A DNA stretch of 27,040 nucleotides, taken from CAG-611 sp964487215 (GTDB lineage Bacteria > Bacillota_I > Bacilli_A > RF39 > UBA660). Under the pieces are notes generated by a model. That model saw only the letters and a program-made list of their open reading frames with translations, did no database searches and had not been told where the DNA came from. Where the stretch lies: the NCBI GenBank assembly GCA_964487215.1, contig CAZAPU010000007.1, forward strand, positions 1-27,040, in the 5' to 3' direction. How positions within the stretch are numbered: position 1 is the first letter of the stretch; each line of letters begins with the position of its first letter. A program made the translations under genes and the position numbers. Below, piece after piece: positions 1 through 6,527 of this stretch.

Positions 1-465
1 AGAAGATATTTAAGAGATAATAATTGTATTAGAGTAAGTAGGAGTGTAAAAGATATTGCATATAAAACATTAAAATTAAAGGATGAGTTAACAGTAAAAA
101 ATGGAGTTGAACCTACAATTACCCAATTAGCAAAGCTTTTAGAAATTGAAGAATCAGAAATTATTAATGCATTAGAATCATTAATGCCTACAATAAGTTT
201 ATTTGAACCTATTTATAATGATGGAGGAGATACAATATATTTATTTGATCAAGTTGAAGATAAAAAACAAGATCAGGATTTGGATATGAAATTTGCTATA
301 GAAAAAGCCATAGATAAATTAACAGATAGAGAACAATTCATATTAGATCAAAGATTTTTTATTGGAAAAACTCAAATGGAAATAGCAGAAGAAATAGGCA
401 TAAGCCAGGCTCAAATATCAAGATTAGAAAAAAATGCTTTAACCAGGATAAAAAAGCAACTTTAA
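1..465 (+). CDS. sigG: RNA polymerase sporulation sigma factor SigG (5' end missing)
   Basis: The frame is open from base 1, so the first visible ATG at 184 is internal and the N-terminus lies outside the window. The visible 154 residues begin RRYLRDNN and cover the end of region 2, region 3 and region 4. The stretch SLFEPIYNDGGD (about residues 64-75) and the C-terminal helix-turn-helix GKTQMEIAEEIGISQAQISRLEK closely match Bacillus SigG as I recall it. SigG directs late forespore transcription, including spoVA; a matching promoter is found at 6041-6070. The next gene is ylmC, close to the Bacillus order sigG-ylmA-ylmC, which supports SigG over SigF. A separate SigF-like gene lies at 5384. 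Confidence 0.93.
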   Translation, partial: RRYLRDNNCIRVSRSVKDIAYKTLKLKDELTVKNGVEPTITQLAKLLEIEESEIINALESLMPTISLFEPIYNDGGDTIYLFDQVEDKKQDQDLDMKFAIEKAIDKLTDREQFILDQRFFIGKTQMEIAEEIGISQAQISRLEKNALTRIKKQL

Positions 466-489
466 TAATACAATTAAATAGGTGGTTCT

Positions 490-711
490 ATGAGACTTTC
501 AGAGTTACAGCATAAAGACATAGTAGATTTAAATGGTAAAAAAATTGGTAATATTATTGATGTTAAATTAGATGAAGAAGGAAAACTAGTTTCTTTAATC
601 ATTGAAGAAAAAAAGAATATATTTAGAATTGCTAGTAAAGATGGTGAATCAGAAATAACTTGGGATAAAATAGAAAAAATTGGTGAAGATGTTATTTTGG
701 TAAGATTATAA
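490..711 (+). CDS. ylmC: YlmC/YmxH-family PRC-barrel protein
   Basis: A 73-residue protein made of one PRC-barrel-like beta domain: MRLSELQHKDIVDLNGKKIGNI is typical of the family, followed by a central EEKK segment and a C-terminal EKIGEDVILV strand. YlmC/YmxH proteins are short, widespread in spore formers and of unsettled function. The gene lies 24 bases after sigG, with TAGGTGG as ribosome binding site, so it is probably cotranscribed with sigG. A hairpin terminator at its stop codon ends the unit. The family assignment is firm; the role is not known. Confidence 0.85.
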   Translation: MRLSELQHKDIVDLNGKKIGNIIDVKLDEEGKLVSLIIEEKKNIFRIASKDGESEITWDKIEKIGEDVILVRL

Positions 712-733
712 AAACTATTTTATAGTTTTTTTT
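711..733 (+). terminator. Intrinsic terminator after ylmC
   Basis: The arms AAAACTAT and ATAGTTTT (8 bp, loop TTT) are followed by a T-run. It closes the sigG-ylmC unit just upstream of the lspA promoter. Confidence 0.8.
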
Positions 734-743
734 CTTTAAAACA

Positions 744-752
744 TGTTATAAT
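744..752 (+). promoter_or_regulatory. Extended -10 promoter of lspA
   Basis: TGTTATAAT is a perfect extended -10 (TGnTATAAT). No good -35 is visible. The predicted start is near 759, giving a leader of about 10 bases that is almost only the ribosome binding site AGGTG. Confidence 0.55.
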
Positions 753-768
753 TTTAATAGGTGAAATA

Positions 769-1248
769 ATGAAAAAAAGTGAAATAAGAATTATTCTTTT
801 AGTTTTGTTTTTTTGTAGTATTGATCTTATATCAAAAGCAATTATATTGAAAACTGGTAATGTTCTATATAATAAAACTATAATTAAAGATTTCTTTTCA
901 ATAGTATTAACTAAAAATACAGGTGCTGCTTTTAGTTTTATGACTGGATATTCATGGGTATTTGTAATAATTGCTATTTTAGTATTAATATTTTTTATAA
1001 AATACTATATTAGTAAAAGAAATTTAAATAAATTAGAAATTATTTCTTATTCATTACTTATTGGTGGAATTCTTGGTAATTTAATTGATAGAATAATTAA
1101 TGGATTTGTAGTAGATTTTTTAAGTTTTAAAATATTTGGATACTATTTTCCAGTGTTTAATTTTGCAGATACTTTTATAGTTATAGGTTCAATTATATTA
1201 ATAATTAGTACAATTAGGAGTGATAAAAATGAAGTTAGAAGTAAATAA
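769..1248 (+). CDS. lspA: Lipoprotein signal peptidase (signal peptidase II)
   Basis: The 159-residue polytopic membrane protein cleaves the signal peptide of diacylglyceryl-modified prolipoproteins. Four hydrophobic segments are visible (about 8-26, 61-79, 92-104, 134-147). The family boxes are present: NTGAAF (50-55), GNLIDR (103-108), VVDF (114-117) and FNFAD (130-134). The active-site aspartates D116 and D134 are 18 residues apart, as expected. Length is normal for the family. The gene overlaps rluD by 20 bases, the same pair as Bacillus lspA-ylyB, so the two are translationally coupled. Confidence 0.96.
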   Translation: MKKSEIRIILLVLFFCSIDLISKAIILKTGNVLYNKTIIKDFFSIVLTKNTGAAFSFMTGYSWVFVIIAILVLIFFIKYYISKRNLNKLEIISYSLLIGGILGNLIDRIINGFVVDFLSFKIFGYYFPVFNFADTFIVIGSIILIISTIRSDKNEVRSK

Positions 1249-2119
1249 TGATGAACTTGATAGATTAGATGTATTTCTTACTAAGAAAACGGAGTATTCT
1301 AGAAGTAAAATACAAAAATTAATAAAAGATTCTTTAGTTTTAGTAAACGGTGAAGTTGAAACAGCTAATTATAAATTAAAAGTAGATGATATAGTTGAAG
1401 TATTAGAATTTGAGGATGAAAATTTAGATATTGTGCCTGAAAAAATGGATTTAGATATTGTATATGAGGACGAATATTTATTAATAATAAATAAACCAAG
1501 TGGAATGGTTGTTCATCCAGCAGTTGGAAATTATTCACATACTCTAGTAAATGGACTTTTATATTATTTTAATACTTTAAGTAATAAAAATAGTATTAGA
1601 CCAGGAATTGTTCACCGCTTAGATAAAGACACAAGTGGATTAATGATGGTAGCAAAGAATGATTTAGTTCATGAAAAATTAGCAGATATAATTCAAAAAA
1701 GACAAGTTGAAAAAAAGTATATTGCACTTGTATGGGGTGTGGTTAGACATGACAAAGGTACAATTAATGCACCTATTGGAAGAGATGCTAATAATAGACA
1801 AAAATTTGCAGTAACTGATATAAATGGTAAAGATTCCATTACTCATTTTAAAGTGTTAGAAAGATATAAAGAAGCTACATTAATAGAATGTACATTAGAA
1901 ACTGGAAGAACTCATCAAATCAGAGTACATTTAAATTATATTGGACATCCTATTGTAAATGATCAAGTATATGGAAATAGAAAAATAATAAATGATGATT
2001 TTGGACAAATGTTACATTCAAAAAGTTTAAGATTTATTCATCCAATTACAAATAAAGAATTATATTTTGAAATTGAACCACCAAAAGAGTTTGAAAAAAT
2101 TGTTGAAGAGTTTATATAA
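1229..2119 (+). CDS. rluD: RluD-family 23S rRNA pseudouridine synthase (YlyB-like)
   Basis: The 296-residue enzyme converts specific uridines of large-subunit rRNA to pseudouridine. An S4 RNA-binding domain covers about residues 8-60 (RLDVFL, SRSKIQKLI, VLVNG). The catalytic domain follows, with NKPSGMVVHP (88-97) and the signature HRLDKDTSG (129-137), in which D132 is the nucleophile; TGRTHQIRVH lies near the C-terminus. The start is set at ATG 1229 because AGGAG sits 8 bases upstream; the GTG at 1220 would have no spacing. The start lies inside lspA, as in Bacillus. Which uridines are modified cannot be read from sequence. Confidence 0.93.
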   Translation: MKLEVNNDELDRLDVFLTKKTEYSRSKIQKLIKDSLVLVNGEVETANYKLKVDDIVEVLEFEDENLDIVPEKMDLDIVYEDEYLLIINKPSGMVVHPAVGNYSHTLVNGLLYYFNTLSNKNSIRPGIVHRLDKDTSGLMMVAKNDLVHEKLADIIQKRQVEKKYIALVWGVVRHDKGTINAPIGRDANNRQKFAVTDINGKDSITHFKVLERYKEATLIECTLETGRTHQIRVHLNYIGHPIVNDQVYGNRKIINDDFGQMLHSKSLRFIHPITNKELYFEIEPPKEFEKIVEEFI

Positions 2120-2137
2120 ATTAAGGAGATAGTATAA

Positions 2138-2251
2138 ACGAAAATATTTAATCATTCTATTGTTGCAAATGAAAGCAATGTAAATAATATAGTAAAATCT
2201 AGAAAAAAAACATTAATTGTAAGTATTATTTTAATTTTATTTTTTAAATAA
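2138..2251 (+). pseudogene. Small ORF with strong ribosome binding site but ACG start
   Basis: AAGGAG at 2123-2128 is followed after 9 bases by ACG, then 36 open codons to a TAA at 2249. The reading starts KIFNHSIVANESNVNN, continues with a basic segment KSRKKT and ends in a hydrophobic stretch (LIVSIILILFF), like a tail-anchored mini membrane protein. If the ACG were ATG this would be an ordinary small gene in an operon with rluD. It is either recently inactivated by one base change, translated weakly from ACG, or a chance frame. I do not recognise the peptide. Confidence 0.4.
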
Positions 2252-2278
2252 AGGGTTTAATTATAATAAAATATATTG

Positions 2279-2284
2279 TATAAT
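2279..2284 (+). promoter_or_regulatory. Probable -10 box of the rhomboid gene
   Basis: TATAAT follows ATATATTG and is placed 17 bases after a weak TTTAAT. It lies 28 bases before the GTG start. The element is weak evidence on its own in such AT-rich DNA. Confidence 0.4.
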
Positions 2285-2311
2285 ACTATTTATTAAAAAG
2301 AGGTGATATAA

Positions 2312-3451
2312 GTGGAAGAACAATTTGATAAAAAAGATGTAATAGTAATGAAATTATTACATTACTTTATTACAGAAAAAAATTATAATCCAGTTGTATT
2401 ACGAGGAGCAAAAAATGAAATATGGTTGGAAAATATGGAATCTGATTATAAGATTGTTAGAATAGTATCCAATTATATTCATAATGATGAACAACTTAAC
2501 TTTGATTTGTTTAAAACTAAAAGAATAGTAAGAGATATTAAAATAAAAACATTTAATTTGAAAATGAATGTATTAAGTATATTTACTGATTTAGGAGATA
2601 ATGTTAATTTACAATCTGAACCACATATTGATTGTGTTTATCTAGAAAATGAAAAAGATATAAAGAAATATAATTTTTTATATAAATATTTTCCTGATAT
2701 AGATAAGAAAATGACTTTTACTGAAAAAGGATTAAATTTATTTATGAAAATAACTTCTGAAATAAATGAAAAAAACAAAAGTGAAGCAGAAAAGGTTGAA
2801 AAAATATTTACACCTAAAAAACCAATTGTTGTAACAATTTTAATAGTAATAAATGTTTTAATATTTTTATTTGGAATTCTATTTAATGCGAGTGATTATT
2901 TAGTTCAATTGTTTTCAACTTATGGTCCTCTTATAAGAGTAGGACAATATTATAGACTTTTGACAGGAGCTTTTATTCATGTTGAATTATTCCATCTTTT
3001 ATTTAATATGTATGCTTTAAAAATAATTGGTAGCCAAGTAGAAAGTTTCTTTGGTAGTTTTAAATTTTTAATCGTATATTTATTTAGTGCAATAACTGGA
3101 AGTTTACTTTCTATACTTTTAAATGGAAATGTTCCAAGTATTGGTGCTAGTGGAGCAATATTTGGATTATTTGGTGCTATGTTATATTTTGGATATTATT
3201 ATCGTGTTTATTTTGGTAATACAATTATTAAACAAATGCTACCAATAATAGCAATTAATTTATTAATTGGATTTACTTCATCAGGAATAGATAACTTTGC
3301 TCATATTGGTGGTTTAGTAGGTGGAATTTTATGTTCCATGATAGTGGGATTATCAGATAAATCAAATAATAATAGTAAAATAAATGGTATAATATTAACA
3401 ATTATATTTTTAGCATTTCTATTATTTATGAATTTTGTATATATAAAATAA
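2312..3451 (+). CDS. Rhomboid intramembrane serine protease, GluP/YqgP type
   Basis: This is a 379-residue protein with a GTG start and AGAGGTG upstream. Residues 1-165 form a soluble N-terminal domain like that of Bacillus YqgP (GAKNEIWLE here, GESDEIWLE there). The rhomboid core spans 171-378 with about seven membrane segments: HLLFNMYALK (228-237) holds the oxyanion Asn, GASGAIFGLFGA (278-289) the nucleophile S280, and FAHIGGLVGG (329-338) the catalytic H331. Unlike YqgP it ends after the last membrane segment and lacks the C-terminal TPR domain. Bacillus YqgP takes part in quality control of membrane proteins; whether that holds without TPRs is open. It is a single-gene unit closed by a terminator. 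Confidence 0.9.
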   Translation: MEEQFDKKDVIVMKLLHYFITEKNYNPVVLRGAKNEIWLENMESDYKIVRIVSNYIHNDEQLNFDLFKTKRIVRDIKIKTFNLKMNVLSIFTDLGDNVNLQSEPHIDCVYLENEKDIKKYNFLYKYFPDIDKKMTFTEKGLNLFMKITSEINEKNKSEAEKVEKIFTPKKPIVVTILIVINVLIFLFGILFNASDYLVQLFSTYGPLIRVGQYYRLLTGAFIHVELFHLLFNMYALKIIGSQVESFFGSFKFLIVYLFSAITGSLLSILLNGNVPSIGASGAIFGLFGAMLYFGYYYRVYFGNTIIKQMLPIIAINLLIGFTSSGIDNFAHIGGLVGGILCSMIVGLSDKSNNNSKINGIILTIIFLAFLLFMNFVYIK

Positions 3452-3475
3452 GCATTAATTATTAATGCTTTTTAT
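3451..3475 (+). terminator. Intrinsic terminator after the rhomboid gene
   Basis: Perfect 8-bp stem AGCATTAA/TTAATGCT with loop TTA, then TTTTTATT. Confidence 0.85.
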
Positions 3476-3539
3476 TATATTGAAAATATTTATTTACTTT
3501 TAATATTTATTTAATATAAAATTGTATGTGGGAGGGTTT

Positions 3540-4961
3540 ATGAAAAGGTATAAAGAAACATTGAAAAAGCACAATTTTATTTACGATGTAGTAGAATTTT
3601 GGTTGAGTGATAAAAAATATGAATATTATATGTTATCATTAATTGATAATATGGATACTATTTTTGAATTTGAAAATAAATCTATTGCAGAAGTAGTATT
3701 AGAAAAATTTTGTAATTCTTGTAAGGAAGAATTAATTAATCAAAAAAGTAATGTTGTAGATAAAGAATACTATTTAAAAATATTTAATAGAATTTATAAT
3801 CATAGTAAGTATGAAAAGAAAGATATTGAAAAAATAAATGAATTAATAGAGAATCTTAATCAATTTGTTATTAACGGGAAATACAAATTAGAAAGAAAAG
3901 CAAAATTATTTTCTTCAATAGACAGATTAACAAAAAAGCCAGAAAAAGTAGCAGATTTATCTTTAGTTGATAAAGCAGATATTAATGAACAATTAAGTTA
4001 TTTTAATTCATATATTACAGATGCAATAAATGATAATACAAGAATTAATTTAACTGATGAAAACACATTTTTAATAGGTGATAATAATGGTAATTTTAAT
4101 CAATATGCATATTCCTTTTCTTATGCAGATGATTGCTCTATTTTATTAAAAATACATGTCATTGATATTAATTCATTAATGTATGAAGACACACCATTAT
4201 ATTTGGATATGAAGAACAACAATAGACTAGATGATAGAGCTATAAAATTAATATCTTTAAAACAAAATAAAATTAGTCCAACTATAACATATCAATTATG
4301 TATTGACTTTAAAGGAATAATTAGAGATTGTAGAATTTATAAAAGCAAAATAAATCCTAACATAATCGTAGATTCTACATTAAGTTATGAAAAAATAAAA
4401 CAAAATGAAAATTTAAAACCATATTTATATGCTTATAAAATATTAGAAAAATATTATGAAAAAGATGCCAAATGCACTACGATCAATGATATTGATAATA
4501 CATTAGTAGATATTTTAAATAATTCAATAAATAGAAAAATAAGAGATTATGAAGTTCCATTTATTTATAAAATTCATGAAAATCAATCTCCTACAAATAT
4601 ATTAGATCAAATTACTAATTTAAATTGGTATATGTTTAGATTAACAGATAAAGATTTTAATACTATTTATAATATAATTTGTAATAGTAATAATAAAAAA
4701 GCAAGATATTCATTAAATAATATTGGTCATTATGCTGAAAATAAAAAAAGTATGTTGAATGTTACAAAACCAATATCTTTTATAGGATTAAAGCTTCAAG
4801 AACTAATTACTAATATTTTAAATAATAATTATTCAAAAAAAGAATTAGTTGATAAATATAATGAAGAATTCTTAGAATTAGTTAATTATTATAATAAAAA
4901 ATTTTATGATATTGATGAGAGCGAAACAATAGAAAAACCAAAACAAAGAGTAAGAAATTAA
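3540..4961 (+). CDS. Degenerate RNB-domain (RNase II/R-like) protein
   Basis: This is a 473-residue protein. ATG 3540 is chosen because GGAGGG lies just upstream; a TTG at 3522 has no site. Residues 1-145 are helical and not recognised. From about 150 to 430 the order of motifs follows the RNB exonuclease domain: a first block TFLIGDNNGNFNQYA (176-190), a block like 'ADVS' (KIHVIDINSLM), YQLCIDFKGIIRDCRIYKS (251-269, like the usual 'S..ID..G.v.d..f..S'), and NIGHYAENKKSMLNVTKPISF (394-414, like 'NIGHFGLA..Y.HFTSPIRRYPDL'). The catalytic RDFDDA is replaced by GNFNQY and SPIRR by KPISF, so hydrolysis is not expected. No S1 or cold-shock RNA-binding domains are visible. Assignment rests on motif order by eye. 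Confidence 0.6.
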   Translation: MKRYKETLKKHNFIYDVVEFWLSDKKYEYYMLSLIDNMDTIFEFENKSIAEVVLEKFCNSCKEELINQKSNVVDKEYYLKIFNRIYNHSKYEKKDIEKINELIENLNQFVINGKYKLERKAKLFSSIDRLTKKPEKVADLSLVDKADINEQLSYFNSYITDAINDNTRINLTDENTFLIGDNNGNFNQYAYSFSYADDCSILLKIHVIDINSLMYEDTPLYLDMKNNNRLDDRAIKLISLKQNKISPTITYQLCIDFKGIIRDCRIYKSKINPNIIVDSTLSYEKIKQNENLKPYLYAYKILEKYYEKDAKCTTINDIDNTLVDILNNSINRKIRDYEVPFIYKIHENQSPTNILDQITNLNWYMFRLTDKDFNTIYNIICNSNNKKARYSLNNIGHYAENKKSMLNVTKPISFIGLKLQELITNILNNNYSKKELVDKYNEEFLELVNYYNKKFYDIDESETIEKPKQRVRN

Positions 4962-4986
4962 CAAAAAGTGTTAATTTCTTTTTTTA
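4953..4986 (+). terminator. Intrinsic terminator after the RNB-like gene
   Basis: Perfect 10-bp stem AGAAATTAAC/GTTAATTTCT with a 7-base loop, then a T-run. The 5' arm overlaps the stop codon. Confidence 0.88.
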
Positions 4987-5022
4987 TTTCATAAATCGTA
5001 TTTTATCGACAGACTTGTTTTA

Positions 5023-5028
5023 TATAAT
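5023..5028 (+). promoter_or_regulatory. Possible -10 box upstream of spoIIAA
   Basis: TATAAT lies 24 bases before the GTG start of spoIIAA. No convincing -35 is seen, nor the AGGAWWT/GAAT pair of a sigma-H promoter, which drives spoIIA in Bacillus. Confidence 0.3.
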
Positions 5029-5051
5029 CTTTTTAAAGAAGGGTGATAAAA

Positions 5052-5387
5052 GTGCTAGACATAGATATGGAATTTAAGAAAGGAATACTTTTTGTAAGAT
5101 TAAAAGGTGTTTTAAATGGGGATACTTGTACAATTTTAGAAGATCATTTAACATCATTAATAACAAATAATGGTATAAAATATGTTCTATTAAATTTAAA
5201 TAATTTAACATATGTAGATAAATATGGAATAAATATTATTTTAAAAAACTATATAAATATTTCTTGTAATAATGGAAAACTTATTATTGTAGGAATAAAT
5301 AAATTATTTGATTATAATGTTAATGTTATTGATAATTTATATCAGATAAATGATGAAACAACAGCATTTAATTTGGTGAATATATGA
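5052..5387 (+). CDS. spoIIAA: Anti-anti-sigma factor SpoIIAA-like STAS protein without the phosphoserine
   Basis: This 111-residue STAS-domain protein matches Bacillus SpoIIAA (117) along its length: DIDMEFKKGILFVRLKGVLN (3-22), YVLLNLNNLTYVDKYGINIIL (44-64), GKLIIVGINK (75-84). In Bacillus the motif is MDSSG and SpoIIAB phosphorylates its first Ser; here it is VDKYG (55-59), with Lys57 in place of that Ser and Tyr58 in place of the next one. GTG 5052 is taken as start because AAGAAGGG sits 8 bases upstream; GTG 5043 has no spacing. It overlaps the next gene, sigF, in ATGA, and no spoIIAB lies between. Position and fold make the ortholog call good; its working mode must differ from the classical one. 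Confidence 0.8.
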   Translation: MLDIDMEFKKGILFVRLKGVLNGDTCTILEDHLTSLITNNGIKYVLLNLNNLTYVDKYGINIILKNYINISCNNGKLIIVGINKLFDYNVNVIDNLYQINDETTAFNLVNI

Positions 5388-6028
5388 GTATAGATAATAT
5401 TTTAGAATATGAAGGTATAGTTTATTTAATTATAAATAAATATACTAATTATTTTGATAAAGATGATTTATATCAAGTAGGTATGATTGGTTTGATCAAT
5501 GCTTGTAAAAATTATAAAACTGATCAAAATACTAAATTTTCTAGTTATGCTTATTTTTATGTTTTAGGAGAAGTAAATAAATATATTAGAGAAAGTACTA
5601 CTTTTAAAGTAAGTAAAGAATTAATAAAACTTAATTCTTCTATTCAAAAAGCAAGAAATATATTACAACAAAAATTACTTCGTGAACCTACTAAATTAGA
5701 ATTATCTTTATATTTAGAAATAGAAGAAGATAAAATAGTAGCGGCTGAAGAAGCTAATAGTTTTGTTTCTAGTTTAGATGAATTAAATGATGAAGAACAA
5801 GATTTATATAATCAAGTATATTGTTTAGAAAATGGATATAATGAAGATATATTAGATTTAAAAACAGAATTAAATAATTTAGATAATTTTTCAAAAAAAC
5901 TTATTGAAGAAAGATACTTTAATGAAAAAAGTCAAAGTGAAACATCTAGTGTTTTAGGAATAAATCAAGTAGCAGTCTCAAGACAAGAGAAAGAAATATT
6001 AACAAGATTAAGAACAAGGTTAAAATAA
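5384..6028 (+). CDS. sigF: RNA polymerase sporulation sigma factor SigF (short N-terminus)
   Basis: A 214-residue sigma-70 family protein. Region 2 is visible as DKDDLYQVGMIGLINACKNY and FSSYAYFYVLGEVNKYIRE (residues 25-70), region 3 as KLNSSIQKARNILQQKL, and the region 4 helix-turn-helix as SQSETSSVLGINQVAVSRQEKEIL near the C-terminus. Bacillus SigF has about 255 residues; here the segment before region 2 is about 25 residues shorter and the region 3-4 linker differs. Identity as SigF rests on synteny: after spoIIAA and before spoVA, as in Bacillus. Start codon and spoIIAA stop overlap (ATGA), so the two are coupled. A terminator-like hairpin follows. Confidence 0.85.
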   Translation: MSIDNILEYEGIVYLIINKYTNYFDKDDLYQVGMIGLINACKNYKTDQNTKFSSYAYFYVLGEVNKYIRESTTFKVSKELIKLNSSIQKARNILQQKLLREPTKLELSLYLEIEEDKIVAAEEANSFVSSLDELNDEEQDLYNQVYCLENGYNEDILDLKTELNNLDNFSKKLIEERYFNEKSQSETSSVLGINQVAVSRQEKEILTRLRTRLK

Positions 6029-6041
6029 TCTTGTTCTTTTT
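6010..6041 (+). terminator. Terminator-like hairpin between sigF and spoVAC
   Basis: Stem AAGAACAAG/CTTGTTCTT (9 bp, 11-base loop) followed by TTT. The 5' arm lies in the end of sigF. It would reduce read-through from the spoIIA unit into spoVA, which has its own promoter just after. Confidence 0.7.
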
Positions 6042-6070
6042 GAATAAAATAAAAGATATTTATCATAATA
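6041..6070 (+). promoter_or_regulatory. Sigma-G (or sigma-F) promoter of the spoVA operon
   Basis: TGAATA (6041-6046), 17-base spacer, CATAATA (6064-6070). The Bacillus sigma-G consensus is TGAATA-N17/18-CATACTA, so only one base differs. It lies 15 bases before the spoVAC start, and spoVA is a sigma-G operon in Bacillus. Confidence 0.75.
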
Positions 6071-6084
6071 ATAGTGGTGATTTT

Positions 6085-6525
6085 ATGGAAAAAAAAGAAT
6101 ATGAAGAATTAGTAAAAAAGCACAATCCTAATGAACAAAGATTTCTTAATATAGTTAGAGCATTTATAGTAGGTGGTTTATTTGGAGTACTTGGTAATTT
6201 CTTAATAGATTTTTATTCTAAAACATTTAATATTTCTAGTAATAATGCTAGTGTATTTATGATTATGACTCTAATATTTATTGCTTGTTTAGGGACAGCT
6301 TTGGGATTTTTCGATAATTTTGTTAAATTTGGGAGAATGGGTGTAATAATACCAATAACAGGTTTTGCCCATTCAGTACAAAGTGCTGCTTTAGATTATA
6401 AAAACGAAGGTCTTATTTATGGAATAGGAAGTAATATTTTTAAATTAGCAGGTAATGTAATACTATATGGAGTTTTATCTGCATATATTTTTGGATTAAT
6501 AAGATTTTTAGTAATGGGAGGTTAA
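6085..6525 (+). CDS. spoVAC: Stage V sporulation protein AC
   Basis: The 146-residue membrane protein matches Bacillus SpoVAC (150) over its length: KHNPNEQ at the N-terminus, FIVGGLFGVLGNFLIDFY, TLIFIACLGTALGFFD, IPITGFAHSVQSAAL and GLIYGIGSNIFKLAGNVILYGV. About four membrane helices are visible. ATG 6085 follows AGTGGTGA; an upstream frame from 6031 has no site and would overlap the promoter. SpoVA proteins form the channel that moves dipicolinic acid into the spore core and releases it on germination; SpoVAC has channel activity in Bacillus. It is the first gene of a three-gene operon. Confidence 0.95.
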   Translation: MEKKEYEELVKKHNPNEQRFLNIVRAFIVGGLFGVLGNFLIDFYSKTFNISSNNASVFMIMTLIFIACLGTALGFFDNFVKFGRMGVIIPITGFAHSVQSAALDYKNEGLIYGIGSNIFKLAGNVILYGVLSAYIFGLIRFLVMGG

Positions 6526-6527
6526 AC

